Origin: Tsuneonella deserti
GTDB taxonomy: Bacteria; Pseudomonadota; Alphaproteobacteria; Sphingomonadales; Sphingomonadaceae
Reading direction: 5' to 3'
Assembly: GCF_014644315.1 (NCBI RefSeq)
Contig: NZ_BMKL01000001.1
Coordinates: 1,313,001 to 1,377,000, forward strand
DNA: 64,000 bases
The position numbers and the translations under genes are program-made. Under the pieces are notes generated by a model that worked only from the letters and a program-made list of their open reading frames with translations, was not told the DNA's origin and did not search any database. Positions 24,038 to 34,083 of this stretch are shown in pieces; the stretch's first letter is position 1, and every line of letters begins with the position of its first letter.

Positions 24038-25653
24038 GCCGCATCCTCAAGGCGGTAGTCGCGGAACCGCTCGCGCAGGTCCTTCTTGCTGATCTTGCCT
24101 GTGCCCGTGTGCGGGATTTCATCGACGAATTCGATCGCGTCGGGCAGCCACCACTTGGCGACCTTGTCGCTCAGGTGCGCCAGCACGTCGGCCGCGCTGA
24201 CTTCGCAGCCTTCCTTGGTCACGCACACGAGTATCGGTCGCTCGTCCCACCGCGGATGTGCGATGCCGATCGCCGCCGCTTCGGCAATGGCGGGGTGGCC
24301 TACGGCTGCGTTCTCCAGCTCGACCGAGCTGATCCATTCGCCGCCCGACTTGATCACGTCCTTGGTGCGGTCGGTCAACTGGAGGGTGCCATCGGGATGG
24401 ATGACGGCGACATCGCCGGTGTCGAACCACTGGTCGAGAGAGACGGCATCCTCCTCGGCCCTGAAATACCGCTTGATGACCCACGGACCACGAACCTGCA
24501 GCGCGCCGGAGGTCTTGCCATCGCGGGGTAACACCATGTCGGGATCGCCAAGATCGACGCACCGCAGTTCCACCCCGAACGCGGGACGCCCCTGCTTCTG
24601 GACCAGGTCCACCTTGTCCTCGAAGCTCATGCCGTCCCAGCTCGCGGGATAGGCGCCCGTCGTCCCGATCGGCGAGGTTTCGGTCATTCCCCATGCATGG
24701 GCCACGCGCACGCCGTTCTTCATCAGGCGTTCGATCATGAAGCGGGGAGCGGCGGAGCCGCCGATGACGGCCGTCTTGAGCGTGGGAATGTCGCGCACAT
24801 CGCGGCCCTGCGCATCGAGGTACTGGAACATTCCCAGCCAGACAGTCGGGACCCCTGCGGAATGAGTCACGCCTTCGGCCTCGAACAGGTCGCACAGCAC
24901 CGCCGCGTCATTGACCGCCGAATAAACGAACTTGACGCCGGGGATTGCTCCAGACCACGGCAGGCCCCAGCTTGCCGCATGGAACATCGGCACGATCGGC
25001 ATCATGACCGCGCGCGAATCGAGGTCGAAGATGTTCGGTTGCACCCCCGCCATCGCGTGAAGCATGGTCGAGCGGTGTTCGTAGAGCACGCCTTTGGGGT
25101 GCCCGGTGGTGCCGCTGGTGTAGCATAACATGCACGGATCGCGCTCATCGACCCTGGTCCATACGGTGTCGCCGTCATGCGCGCCGATCCAGTCCTCGAA
25201 GGCGAGAGCAGCGGACCCTGCCGGCGGATCGAAGCAGACGTAGGTTTCGATCGTCGGCCACCGGTCGCGCATCCGGTCGACGATCGGCTGAAAGGCGGCG
25301 TCATATAGCAGGACACGGTCTTCGGCATGATTGACGATATATTCCAGCTGCTCGTCGAACAGCCTGGGGTTGACCGTGTGAAGCACCCCGCCAACGCCCA
25401 CCGCGCCATACCAGGAAACCAGGTGACGGGCGTGGTTCATCGCCAGGGTGGCGACCCGATCGCCCTTGCCGATCCCCGCCGCCGCAAGGGCCTGCGTCAT
25501 CTTCAAGGCATCGCGCCGCACGTTTGCCCAGGTCGTCCGGGTACGCGTCCCGTCGGCCCAATGGGTCACATGCTCGCGCTGGCCGTATTCTCGCGCGGCG
25601 TGGTCAATCAGGTGGGTCACCACGAGGTCCCAGTCCTGCATCCCTCCTAGCAT
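24034..25653 (-). CDS. Acyl-CoA synthetase (AMP-forming), AlkK-like
   Basis: This 539-residue enzyme of the AMP-dependent synthetase/ligase superfamily activates fatty or other carboxylic acids to CoA thioesters. The P-loop Cys-Tyr-Thr-Ser-Gly-Thr-Thr-Gly-His-Pro-Lys-Gly, the Gly-Met-Thr-Glu-Thr-Ser-Pro motif, the Asp-Thr-Gly-Asp-Val hinge and the C-terminal lysine in Gly-Thr-Gly-Lys-Ile-Ser-Lys are all present. Overall similarity is to the medium/long-chain AlkK/FadD3-type group. The start ATG 25653 has GGGAG about nine bases upstream; a second ATG at 25641 has a poorly spaced GGAGGG. Upstream extension to 25788 runs into dnaE and is rejected. It lies 40 bases after dnaE on the same strand. 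Confidence 0.88.
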   Translation of the reverse strand: MLGGMQDWDLVVTHLIDHAAREYGQREHVTHWADGTRTRTTWANVRRDALKMTQALAAAGIGKGDRVATLAMNHARHLVSWYGAVGVGGVLHTVNPRLFDEQLEYIVNHAEDRVLLYDAAFQPIVDRMRDRWPTIETYVCFDPPAGSAALAFEDWIGAHDGDTVWTRVDERDPCMLCYTSGTTGHPKGVLYEHRSTMLHAMAGVQPNIFDLDSRAVMMPIVPMFHAASWGLPWSGAIPGVKFVYSAVNDAAVLCDLFEAEGVTHSAGVPTVWLGMFQYLDAQGRDVRDIPTLKTAVIGGSAAPRFMIERLMKNGVRVAHAWGMTETSPIGTTGAYPASWDGMSFEDKVDLVQKQGRPAFGVELRCVDLGDPDMVLPRDGKTSGALQVRGPWVIKRYFRAEEDAVSLDQWFDTGDVAVIHPDGTLQLTDRTKDVIKSGGEWISSVELENAAVGHPAIAEAAAIGIAHPRWDERPILVCVTKEGCEVSAADVLAHLSDKVAKWWLPDAIEFVDEIPHTGTGKISKKDLRERFRDYRLEDAA

Positions 25654-25693
25654 CGCGCAACTCTCCCTTTTGCGCGCCCCGATCCGCGGGGCT

Positions 25694-28600
25694 TCAGGCC
25701 ACCAGGCGCAAGCTCGGCGCGCGCTGGGTGGACAGCTGCACATTGGCAAGTCCGGGAACGCTTGCCAAGCGTTCGGCAAGCTCGCCATCGAGCTGATAAT
25801 TGCGCCCCAGGATCAACTGCGGCTCATGCTCGCTTCCCGTACGCAGGCGCACCCTGACCTCGCCGCGTCCGTCCGCACCAGTTTCGAGCAGGCCGTGCAG
25901 CGCCTGGACCGCGTCCGCCGAGGTTATGTCGACCGTCAGCATCATGCGCGCACCGGCCTTCACGTCACGCAACGGCCTGGCGCCGCGAACGGTGATGCGG
26001 GGAGGCTCGTCGGGGCTGGGACTGTCGAGTTCGACATTTAGCAAAACGCTGGTTCCGTCTTCGGCCCACTTCACGAAATTGGAGACCAGCGATTCCTCGA
26101 AGCAGGCGGCTGAGAACTGGCCGCTGCTGTCGGAGAAATCGGCGCGCACGAAGTCCTTGCCCCGCCGCGTGCGCCCGCGATTCACCTTTTCGACCATCGC
26201 CGCCATGACCGCCTGGGCCCGCCCGCCGGCCGGTCCCCCGCCAGTCATGAGCGAGGCATAGCTGCGCGCACCGTTGGCCGATGCGATGGCGCGGTACTGT
26301 TCGACCGGGTGGGCAGAGAAGTAGAAACCGAAATTGTCCCGTTCGCGCGCCATGCGTTCGGAGCGGGACCACTCTTCGGCGTCTTTCAGGCGCAGCGCAC
26401 TGTCGGCTTGCGCCTCGCCGCCGAAGAGGCCGCCCTGCCCGCTTTCGCGCTCACGATTGGCCGCCTCTGTCACTGCCAGCAGCAAGTCCACGTTGGCGAA
26501 CAGCCGGGCCCGGTTGGGCTCGAGCGTGTCGAGCGCGCCGGCCGCGACCAGTCCTTCAAGCTGGCGCGAGTTCATCGTCCCTTTCGGCAATCGCCCGAAC
26601 AGGTCCTCGACGGACTCGTACCACCCGTGGGCCTCGCGCTCCGCCACCAGGGCCTCCATCGCCTTTTCACCGACGTTGCGGATGCCCGCGAGCGCGTAGC
26701 GGACCGCATACCCGTCGTCCGTGCGCTCGACCGTGAACTCGGCTTCGGACCGGTTCACATCCGGCGGCGCGATGACGATGCCGGAGCGGCGCGCATCGTC
26801 GACGAACACCGCCAGCTTTTCAGACTGGTGCATGTCGAAGCACATCGAAGCGGCATAGAATTCTTCCGGGTAATGCGCCTTGAGCCACCCGGTCTGGTAA
26901 GCCAGCAGGGCATAAGCGGCTGCGTGGCTCTTGTTGAAGCCGTAGCCGGCGAACTTGTCGATCAAGTCGAACAGTTCGTTGGCGCGGCGCGCATCGATCT
27001 GCGACACGCTGGCGCAGCCATCGACGAAGCGCTGGCGCTGCGCGTCCATCTCGGCCTGGACCTTCTTGCCCATCGCCCGCCGCAGCAGGTCCGCTTCCCC
27101 GAGCGAGTAGCCGGCGAGGATCTGCGCCGCCTGCATCACCTGTTCCTGGTAAACGAAGATTCCGTAGGTCTCGCCGAGGATGCCGGCCAGTTTCTCGTGC
27201 GGGTACTCGATCGGCACCTCACCGCTCTTGCGCTTGCCGAACAGCGGGATGTTGTCCATCGGACCGGGGCGGTAGAGTGAGACGAGCGCGATGATGTCGC
27301 CGAAATTGGTCGGCTTCACCGCCGTCAGCGTGCGCCGCATGCCTTCGGATTCCAGCTGGAACACGCCAACGGTGTTGCCGCTCTTGAGCAGGTCGTAGAC
27401 CGCCGGATCGTCCAGCGCGAGCGCGCTGAGGTCTATCTCGATCCCCCGCATGGCGAGCAGCTCGACCGCTTTTTGCAGCACCGACAAGGTCTTCAGGCCC
27501 AGGAAGTCGAATTTTACCAGCCCCGCGCCTTCGACGTGCTTCATGTCAAACTGCGTCACCGGCATGTCGGACCGCGGATCGCGATACAGGGGGACGAGTT
27601 GCGCCAGCGGCCGGTCGCCGATCACCACGCCCGCCGCGTGGGTCGAGCTGTTGCGCGGCAAGCCTTCCAATTGCATCGCGAGGTCGAGCAGGCGGCGCAC
27701 TTCGTGGTTATTGTCGTATTCCTGCTTGAACTCGCTGACACCGTTGAGCGCCCGGGGCAGGGTCCAGGGGTCGGTCGGATGGTTGGGCACCATCTTGCAG
27801 AGCCGGTCGACGTGTCCGTAGCTCATCTGCAGGATGCGTCCGCAATCGCGCAGCACCGCGCGGGCCTTGAGCTTGCCGAAGGTGATGATCTGCGCGACGT
27901 GGTCGTGGCCGTATTTCGACTGGACGTAGCGGATGACCTCGCCGCGGCGGGTTTCGCAGAAGTCGATGTCGAAGTCGGGCATCGAAACGCGTTCGGGGTT
28001 GAGGAAGCGTTCGAACAGCAGGCCGAGCCGGATCGGATCGAGATCCGTGATCGTCAGCGACCACGCCACCAGCGACCCGGCGCCCGATCCGCGCCCCGGA
28101 CCGACCGGAATACCCTGTTCCTTGGCCCATTTGATGAAATCGGCGACGATCAGGAAGTAGCCCGGGAAGCCCATCTGATTGATGACGCCGATCTCGAATT
28201 CGAGCCGGTCGGCATAGACCTTCAGTTCCTCGTCGGACAGTTCGCCGTATTTCTCGAGCCGGGCGGCAAGCCCCTTGCGCGAATCCTCCGCCAGCAGGCG
28301 CGCCTCTCCTTCAAGATCACCGGCGAGGCTGGGCAGGATCGGATCGCGCCTGGGCGGCGCATAGGCGCAGCGCTGCGCGATCACCAACGTGTTGGCGAGC
28401 GCCTCGGGCAGGTCCGGGAACAGCTCCTGCATCATCGGCGCGGACTTGATGAACGCTTCGGGATTCGACCGCGGGCGTTCGGCAGCATCGATGTGGGTCG
28501 AGCCCGCGATGCACAGCATCGCGTCGTGCGCGCCATGGAAATGGGGATCGCCGAACTGCGCGGGGTTGGTCGCAACCAATGGCAGGTCACGCGCGTAGGC

Positions 28601-29164
28601 CAGGCCGATCAGGGCGTCTTCTGCTGCATCGCAAGTCGCGCTGCTTCTGCGCGCCAGCTCGATGTAGAGGCGGCCGGGGAAGAACGCCTCGAGGCGATCG
28701 CACAGCGCTTCAGCCGCTTCCTGCCTTCCATCGGCCAGGAGACGGGTGAGCGCCCCCTCCCCCGCGCCGGTCAGCGCGATCAGCCCATCGGTGTGGCCCT
28801 CGAGGTCTGCCAGGTGAACGTGCGCGTCGAGCTCCAGCGGACGTTCCAGATGCGCCTTGCTGACGAGGTGGCAAAGGTTTTGATACCCGGCCTCATCCTG
28901 AGCGAACAGCGGCAGATGGTCGATTACCTCGCCACTCGAGTCCCGTGCCAGGCCCAGCAGCGCGCCGACGACGGGCTGGATGCCTTTCTCGAAGCACGCA
29001 GCTGCGAAGGGCACCGCACCGTACAGGCCGTTGCGGTCGCAGATTCCGGTTGCCGGAAAGCCGCGTTGCTTCGCGATAAGCGCGATTTCCTTGGGATCGA
29101 CGGCACCCTCGAGCAGGGAGTAGCTCGACATGACACGAAGGGGAACGAAGGGGGCGTAGGCCAT
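25694..29164 (-). CDS. dnaE: DNA polymerase III subunit alpha
   Basis: DnaE is the replicative polymerase. The 1156-residue protein has the N-terminal PHP domain (Tyr-Ser-Leu-Leu-Glu-Gly-Ala, then Gly-Ile-Cys-Asp-Arg-Asn), the class C polymerase core with the catalytic Pro-Asp-Phe-Asp-Ile-Asp-Phe-Cys-Glu motif near residue 400 and Gly-Pro-Gly-Arg-Gly-Ser-Gly-Ala-Gly shortly before, a helix-hairpin-helix region, and an OB-fold in the C-terminal 200 residues. The length is that of full replicative DnaE1 and exceeds the ImuC/DnaE2 type. It lies 75 bases downstream of the glutathione peroxidase gene on the same strand. Confidence 0.95.
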   Translation of the reverse strand: MAYAPFVPLRVMSSYSLLEGAVDPKEIALIAKQRGFPATGICDRNGLYGAVPFAAACFEKGIQPVVGALLGLARDSSGEVIDHLPLFAQDEAGYQNLCHLVSKAHLERPLELDAHVHLADLEGHTDGLIALTGAGEGALTRLLADGRQEAAEALCDRLEAFFPGRLYIELARRSSATCDAAEDALIGLAYARDLPLVATNPAQFGDPHFHGAHDAMLCIAGSTHIDAAERPRSNPEAFIKSAPMMQELFPDLPEALANTLVIAQRCAYAPPRRDPILPSLAGDLEGEARLLAEDSRKGLAARLEKYGELSDEELKVYADRLEFEIGVINQMGFPGYFLIVADFIKWAKEQGIPVGPGRGSGAGSLVAWSLTITDLDPIRLGLLFERFLNPERVSMPDFDIDFCETRRGEVIRYVQSKYGHDHVAQIITFGKLKARAVLRDCGRILQMSYGHVDRLCKMVPNHPTDPWTLPRALNGVSEFKQEYDNNHEVRRLLDLAMQLEGLPRNSSTHAAGVVIGDRPLAQLVPLYRDPRSDMPVTQFDMKHVEGAGLVKFDFLGLKTLSVLQKAVELLAMRGIEIDLSALALDDPAVYDLLKSGNTVGVFQLESEGMRRTLTAVKPTNFGDIIALVSLYRPGPMDNIPLFGKRKSGEVPIEYPHEKLAGILGETYGIFVYQEQVMQAAQILAGYSLGEADLLRRAMGKKVQAEMDAQRQRFVDGCASVSQIDARRANELFDLIDKFAGYGFNKSHAAAYALLAYQTGWLKAHYPEEFYAASMCFDMHQSEKLAVFVDDARRSGIVIAPPDVNRSEAEFTVERTDDGYAVRYALAGIRNVGEKAMEALVAEREAHGWYESVEDLFGRLPKGTMNSRQLEGLVAAGALDTLEPNRARLFANVDLLLAVTEAANRERESGQGGLFGGEAQADSALRLKDAEEWSRSERMARERDNFGFYFSAHPVEQYRAIASANGARSYASLMTGGGPAGGRAQAVMAAMVEKVNRGRTRRGKDFVRADFSDSSGQFSAACFEESLVSNFVKWAEDGTSVLLNVELDSPSPDEPPRITVRGARPLRDVKAGARMMLTVDITSADAVQALHGLLETGADGRGEVRVRLRTGSEHEPQLILGRNYQLDGELAERLASVPGLANVQLSTQRAPSLRLVA

Positions 29165-29239
29165 CGTGCTGGAGATTAGGGAAGCAGGCGCGATTCGGAA
29201 GGGCGACGGGCGGCGTTTTTCTCCACAGCGCCCGCCCGA

Positions 29240-29719
29240 TCAGAGCAGCTTCGCGATAGCCTTCTCGATGCTTGCCGGGGCGTCGGTCGGAGCATAGCGG
29301 CGGACGACGTTCCCCTCACGATCGATCAGAAACTTGGTGAAGTTCCACTTCACAGCCTTGGAACCAAGCAAGCCGGGCGCTGCCGACTTCATCCAGTCGT
29401 AGAGCGGGCTGGCACCCTCCCCGTTGACCTCGATTTTCTTCAGTACCGGGAAAGTCACGTCGTAAGTCAGCTTGCAGAAGCTGGCGATTTCCTCGGCGTT
29501 GCCCGGCTCCTGCGCGCCGAACTGGTTGCAGGGGAAGCCGAGCACTTCGAAACCCCGTTCGGCGTATTTCCGCTGGAGCTCCTCCAGCCCTTCATACTGG
29601 GGAGTGAACCCGCAGCGCGAGGCCACGTTCACCACCAACAGGACCTTGCCCAGCTTCTCGCTCAAATCGAGCGGCGTTCCGTCGGGTTTCTCGACCGTGA
29701 AGTCGGCGATCGTGGTCAT
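29240..29719 (-). CDS. Glutathione peroxidase-like thiol peroxidase
   Basis: This 159-residue GPx-fold enzyme reduces hydroperoxides. The catalytic peroxidatic Cys sits in Val-Ala-Ser-Arg-Cys-Gly-Phe-Thr (near residue 37), followed by Phe-Pro-Cys-Asn-Gln-Phe-Gly and the Trp-Asn-Phe-Thr-Lys-Phe-Leu motif that supplies the catalytic Trp/Asn. It has cysteine and not selenocysteine, as usual for bacterial members, which often use thioredoxin as the reductant. The start overlaps the lolD stop by 4 bases, so it is expressed with the lipoprotein transporter. Confidence 0.92.
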   Translation of the reverse strand: MTTIADFTVEKPDGTPLDLSEKLGKVLLVVNVASRCGFTPQYEGLEELQRKYAERGFEVLGFPCNQFGAQEPGNAEEIASFCKLTYDVTFPVLKKIEVNGEGASPLYDWMKSAAPGLLGSKAVKWNFTKFLIDREGNVVRRYAPTDAPASIEKAIAKLL

Positions 29720-30396
29720 TCCAGCACCCCTTCGTGCAAGCGTACCACGCGGTCCATCCTTGCCGCCAGCCGTTCGTTGTGGGTCGCCACGAGCGCGGCG
29801 CTGCCCTCGCCCCGGACGAGTTCGAGGAATTCGGCAAAGACCTTGTCGGCGGTATGCTCGTCGAGGTTGCCGGTCGGCTCGTCGGCCAGGACAAGATGCG
29901 GCCGGTTGGCGAGCGCCCGGGCGACCGCGACGCGCTGCTGCTCGCCGCCGGAAAGCTGGCTCGGCCGATGGGTCAGGCGGTGCGCCAGCCCGAGCGCCGA
30001 GAGGATTTCGCGCGCGCGTTCCTCAGCTGCCCCTCGCTCCTTGCCGGCGACGAGCTGCGGCATGACGACGTTCTCGATCGCGTTGAAATCCGGCAGCAGG
30101 TGATGGAACTGGTAAACGAAACCCAGATGCTCGCGGCGCAGCTTGGTGCGACCGTCCGTCGCCAACGCGCTGGCGTCGGTACCGACGATCTCGATCTTTC
30201 CGCCGAAGCCGCCTTCGAGCAAGCCGACAGCCTGCAGCATGGTCGACTTGCCCGAGCCCGATGGGCCGAGAAGCGCGACGATTTCGCCCGGCCCGATCGA
30301 CAGGTTCACTCCGCGGAGCACGTCGATGCGCTCCCCGCCCTGCTCGAAGGAGCGGGTGAGATTGGTCAGGCGGACGACCGGCTGGGCGCTATTCAT
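29716..30396 (-). CDS. lolD: Lipoprotein-releasing ABC transporter ATP-binding protein LolD
   Basis: This is a 226-residue ABC ATPase with Walker A Gly-Pro-Ser-Gly-Ser-Gly-Lys-Ser-Thr, the ABC signature Leu-Ser-Gly-Gly-Glu-Gln-Gln-Arg and Walker B [12 protein letters not shown], in the MacB/LolD subfamily. It powers release of outer-membrane lipoproteins from the inner membrane. It overlaps the permease gene by 8 bases, which fixes its assignment to Lol over other MacB-like systems. Several lipoproteins encoded in this window would be its cargo. Confidence 0.92.
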   Translation of the reverse strand: MNSAQPVVRLTNLTRSFEQGGERIDVLRGVNLSIGPGEIVALLGPSGSGKSTMLQAVGLLEGGFGGKIEIVGTDASALATDGRTKLRREHLGFVYQFHHLLPDFNAIENVVMPQLVAGKERGAAEERAREILSALGLAHRLTHRPSQLSGGEQQRVAVARALANRPHLVLADEPTGNLDEHTADKVFAEFLELVRGEGSAALVATHNERLAARMDRVVRLHEGVLE

Positions 30397-31630
30397 AACG
30401 CAGCACCTGCACCGGGTCGGTGCTGCTCGCCTTGAAGGACGGGTAGAGCGTGGCGAGAAAGCTGAGCACCAGCGCCAGAAGCGCGATACCGACGATCTCG
30501 AACGGATCGGCTCGCGCGGGCAGCGTGGAAAGGAAGCGCACGGAAGGGTCCCAAAGGTTCTGGCCCGTCACGACCTGGATTGCCTCGACGATGCCCTGGC
30601 GAAAATAGAGGATCAGGAATCCGAGCAGCAACCCCGCCCCGGTGCCGATCGCGCCGATGGTGAAGCCGGTGGTGACGAAGATCTTGAGCAGCGACCGCCG
30701 GGTCGCCCCCATCGTCCGCATGATGGCGATATCCCGCGTCTTGGCGCGGACCAGCATGACGAGGCTGGAAAGAATGTTGAACGCGGCGACGAGCACGATC
30801 ATCGACAGCGCGAAGAACATCGCCACCCGCTCGACCTCCAGCGCTTCGAACAGCGAGGCGTTGATCTGCTTCCAGTCGGATACGACCGCCCTCCCGGCCA
30901 GCTTGCGGGCGAGCGGCGCGAGGTACTCGCTCGCCTTGTCGGCATCGTCCGTCTTCACTTCGATCATGCCGATCGTGTCGCCGGTCAGCATGAGCGTCTG
31001 CGCATCGGCGATCGGCATGACGACGAATTTCTCGTCATAATCATAGACCCCGATCTCGAAGATCGCCGCGACCCTGTAACCGACCTGGCGCGGGACGGTG
31101 CCGAACGGGGTCGAGCGGCCAGCCGGATTGATAACCGTGATCGTGTCGCCAACCTGCGCCCCGAGATTCTCGGCCAGCCGCGCGCCGATGGCTACCTGGC
31201 TGGCATCAGGCTTGAGCGGGGCGAGGGACCCGGCCACGACATTGGGCTGCAGGCGCCCGATGTCCTGTGCCGTGTTGCCGCGCACCAGTACGCCTTCCAC
31301 CCGACCGTTGAACGTCACCAGCAAAGGCTGCTCGATAAGCGGGCTCGCGCGCGTGACGCCGGGGGTCTTGCGGACTTCCTGCAAGACGTCCTGCCAATTA
31401 TCCAGCCGCCCGCCGTAAGCCTGTATGATCGCGTGACCGTTCAGACCGACGATCTTGTCCAGGAGTTCGGCGCGAAAGCCGTTCATCACGCTCATCACCA
31501 CGACCAGCAGCGCGACGGAGAGCATGACCACGCCGACGCTGATGCCCGCGACGAGGGCGATGAAGCCTTCGCCCTTGCCAGGCAGCATGTAGCGCTTGGC
31601 CACGGTCCATTCGAATGGGGAGAGGATCAA
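30389..31630 (-). CDS. Lipoprotein-releasing ABC transporter permease (LolC/E or LolF type)
   Basis: This 413-residue permease has an N-terminal transmembrane helix after the typical Ser-Pro-Phe-Glu-Trp-x-x-Ala-x-Arg-Tyr start, a large periplasmic MacB-like domain (about 55-270) and three C-terminal helices of the FtsX domain. Only one permease gene is present, as in many alphaproteobacteria in which a single LolF replaces LolC and LolE. The start codon is TTG at 31630, which reproduces the conserved family N-terminus; no ATG fits. It is the first gene of the lol-gpx-dnaE run and is divergent from purF. Confidence 0.9.
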   Translation of the reverse strand: MILSPFEWTVAKRYMLPGKGEGFIALVAGISVGVVMLSVALLVVVMSVMNGFRAELLDKIVGLNGHAIIQAYGGRLDNWQDVLQEVRKTPGVTRASPLIEQPLLVTFNGRVEGVLVRGNTAQDIGRLQPNVVAGSLAPLKPDASQVAIGARLAENLGAQVGDTITVINPAGRSTPFGTVPRQVGYRVAAIFEIGVYDYDEKFVVMPIADAQTLMLTGDTIGMIEVKTDDADKASEYLAPLARKLAGRAVVSDWKQINASLFEALEVERVAMFFALSMIVLVAAFNILSSLVMLVRAKTRDIAIMRTMGATRRSLLKIFVTTGFTIGAIGTGAGLLLGFLILYFRQGIVEAIQVVTGQNLWDPSVRFLSTLPARADPFEIVGIALLALVLSFLATLYPSFKASSTDPVQVLRYE

Positions 31631-31777
31631 GGTGCCCGGTTTCGTTCAGGAGGGGTTACGCCGCGCGGTGTAGGGGCGCAGGGCGCGACGTGCAACGGGT
31701 GATGCTCGGCACCCCGCCCTTGTCATCGGGCCTCGCAGTCGCCATTGAGCCCCCCGAGCAACAAGGCCGCCCAGCCG

Positions 31778-33250
31778 ATGATCTTTCCTCATCCGTTTCC
31801 GCCCGCCGACGACGACAAGCTGCGCGAGGAGTGCGGCGTGTTCGGAGCGATCGGCACGGCCGATGCCTCCGCCGTCACCGCGCTCGGCTTGCATGCACTC
31901 CAGCACCGCGGACAGGAAGCGGTCGGGATCACCAGTTTCGACGGACAGGAATTCTATTCCCGTCGCGGAACCGGTCACGTGGCGGAAAACTTTTCCACCC
32001 AGGATGCGATCGCCGGGCTGCCCGGGTTCATGGCGGCAGGCCACGTGCGCTATTCTACCACCGGCGGCGCCGGTCTGCGCAACGTGCAGCCGCTCTACGC
32101 CGACCTTGCGGCCGGCGGATTCGCGGTGGCGCACAACGGCAACATCTCCAACGCGCGGACCTTGCGCGATGAACTCGTCCGCAAGGGCGCGATCTTCCAG
32201 TCCACTTCGGACACCGAGGTCATCATCCACCTCGTGGCGACCAGCCGCTATCCTACCACCATCGACCGACTGATCGATGCCCTGCGCCTCGTCGAAGGCG
32301 CGTATTCGCTGATCGTGATGACCCCCGAAGGCATGATCGCCTGCCGCGATCCGCTGGGCATCCGTCCACTCGTCATGGGCAAGCTGGGCGATGCAACGGT
32401 GTTCGCCAGCGAGACGGTCGCCCTCGACGTGATCGGCGCCGACTTCGTCCGGCAGGTCGATCCGGGGGAGATCGTCCGCGTCGATTTCGACGGCAAGCTC
32501 ACCTCGCTCCGCCCGTTCGGCCAGAACCGCCCGCGGCCGTGCATCTTCGAGCATGTCTATTTCAGCCGGCCCGATTCGATCTTCGATGGCCGCAGCGTCT
32601 ACGAAGCGCGCAAGGCCATCGGACGCGAGCTCGCGATCGAGGCTCCGGTCGAGGCCGATCTCGTGGTGCCGGTACCGGACAGCGGCGTGCCGGCGGCGAT
32701 CGGCTACGCGCAGCAGTCCGGCGTGCCGTTCGAACTGGGCATCATCCGCTCGCACTACGTGGGACGAACCTTCATCCAGCCGAGCGATAGCGCACGGCAC
32801 GATGGCGTCCGGCGGAAGCACAACGCCAATCGCGGCCTGATCGAAGGCAAGCGCATCGTCCTGATCGACGATTCGATCGTGCGCGGAACGACTTCGATGA
32901 AGATCGTCGAGATGATGCGCGCCGCCGGGGCGACGGAGGTCCACTTCCGCGTCGCCAGTCCGCCGACGGCGCACTCTTGCTTCTACGGCGTCGATACGCC
33001 CGAACGCTCTAAGCTGCTCGCGGCGAGGATGGATATCGAGCCCATGCGCGATTTCATCAAGGCCGATAGCCTCGCCTTCGTGTCGATCGACGGCCTCTAT
33101 CGCGCGGTAGCCGACCAGAAGCGCGACAACACGCGCCCTCAATATTGCGATGCCTGCTTCACCGGCGACTATCCGACATCACTCACCGATCTGGCGCAGC
33201 GCGAGAATCGCGACGCGCAGCTTCCCTTTCCAGCCAACAAGGTCGCCTGA
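31778..33250 (+). CDS. purF: Amidophosphoribosyltransferase
   Basis: PurF catalyses the first step of purine synthesis, moving ammonia from glutamine to PRPP. The 490-residue protein has a class II glutamine amidotransferase domain with its nucleophile Cys in Glu-Glu-Cys-Gly-Val-Phe-Gly after a propeptide of about 16 residues. A phosphoribosyltransferase domain follows, with the PRPP loop Ile-Val-Leu-Ile-Asp-Asp-Ser-Ile-Val-Arg-Gly-Thr-Thr. C-terminal cysteines (Tyr-Cys-Asp-Ala-Cys-Phe-Thr-Gly) and another near residue 400 suggest the iron-sulfur form. A TTG at 31745 would add 11 residues; ATG 31778 is preferred. It is followed without gap by an SDR gene. Confidence 0.93.
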   Translation: MIFPHPFPPADDDKLREECGVFGAIGTADASAVTALGLHALQHRGQEAVGITSFDGQEFYSRRGTGHVAENFSTQDAIAGLPGFMAAGHVRYSTTGGAGLRNVQPLYADLAAGGFAVAHNGNISNARTLRDELVRKGAIFQSTSDTEVIIHLVATSRYPTTIDRLIDALRLVEGAYSLIVMTPEGMIACRDPLGIRPLVMGKLGDATVFASETVALDVIGADFVRQVDPGEIVRVDFDGKLTSLRPFGQNRPRPCIFEHVYFSRPDSIFDGRSVYEARKAIGRELAIEAPVEADLVVPVPDSGVPAAIGYAQQSGVPFELGIIRSHYVGRTFIQPSDSARHDGVRRKHNANRGLIEGKRIVLIDDSIVRGTTSMKIVEMMRAAGATEVHFRVASPPTAHSCFYGVDTPERSKLLAARMDIEPMRDFIKADSLAFVSIDGLYRAVADQKRDNTRPQYCDACFTGDYPTSLTDLAQRENRDAQLPFPANKVA

Positions 33251-33973
33251 ATGACAGACCAGAAGCCGCTTTCGGGGCGCATTGCGCTCGTCACCGGCGC
33301 GAGCAGGGGCATCGGTGCTGCCACCGCTCGCGCCTTGGCCGAGGCGGGCGCTCACGTCCTGCTGACGGGGCGTGACGTGAAGGCGCTGGAAACGGTCGAG
33401 GAGGCGATCCACGAAGCGGGCGGCAGCGCGACCATCGCTCCGCTCGACCTTACCGAGGCGGACGGTGTCTCGCGGCTCGCGGCAGCGGTTGCCCAGCGGT
33501 GGGAAAAGCTCGACATCCTCGTGATCAACGCCGCATTCCTGCCTTCCCTCACGCCGGTGAGCCAGATCGAGCCCAAGCAGTTTGGCCAGGCGATGACGGT
33601 CAATGTCCTTGCTACCCAGGCGCTGCTCGCGGCGTTCGACCCGCTGCTGAAACGCGCCGGGCATGGCCGCGTGATCGGCTTGACCAGCTCCGTCGGCACG
33701 GCACCGCGCCCCTATTGGGGCGCCTACGCCGCGACCAAGGCCGCCTTCGAAGTTCTGCTCGATTGCTATGCAGGTGAGATCGAGAGGCTCGGCGATACCC
33801 GTGTCGCCATTATCGACCCTGGGGCAACCCGCACCACTATGCGCGCGCGGGCATATCCGGGCGAGGATCCCGCCAGCGTGAAGCCGCCGGAAGAAGTCGC
33901 GACCCGTATCGTGTCGCTTCTCCTCGAGGACTTTCCGACCAGACATCGTGAGCGGATCGGCAAGATCGGTTAA
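33251..33973 (+). CDS. SDR family oxidoreductase
   Basis: This is a 240-residue classical short-chain dehydrogenase with the cofactor loop Thr-Gly-Ala-Ser-Arg-Gly-Ile-Gly (the Arg suggests NADP preference), an Asn-Ala-Ala segment, the catalytic Ser in Thr-Ser-Ser-Val-Gly, and the Tyr-Ala-Ala-Thr-Lys active-site pair. The substrate is unknown. The ATG directly follows the purF stop codon, so it is co-transcribed and probably translationally coupled with purF, a common arrangement in related genomes. Confidence 0.88.
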   Translation: MTDQKPLSGRIALVTGASRGIGAATARALAEAGAHVLLTGRDVKALETVEEAIHEAGGSATIAPLDLTEADGVSRLAAAVAQRWEKLDILVINAAFLPSLTPVSQIEPKQFGQAMTVNVLATQALLAAFDPLLKRAGHGRVIGLTSSVGTAPRPYWGAYAATKAAFEVLLDCYAGEIERLGDTRVAIIDPGATRTTMRARAYPGEDPASVKPPEEVATRIVSLLLEDFPTRHRERIGKIG

Positions 33974-34083
33974 CCATTTTCGCGAGCTAAGCGGAAACCA
34001 ACCTCGGGCACTACCTGCAAAGCCTCGCCGCCACTTCGCGGCGTGGACCGGATTAAAGTGCTCGAGGAAAAGGCTGGCCCGCC

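Noticed and set aside
27473..29179. A 568-residue open frame on the plus strand inside dnaE
   Set aside because: It is the antisense shadow of dnaE; composition is rich in Arg/His/Gln and no domain is seen.
29165..29239. Imperfect hairpin between the GPx-like gene and dnaE as a terminator
   Set aside because: The arms pair only with a bulge, the loop is long and no T-run follows in the direction of transcription.
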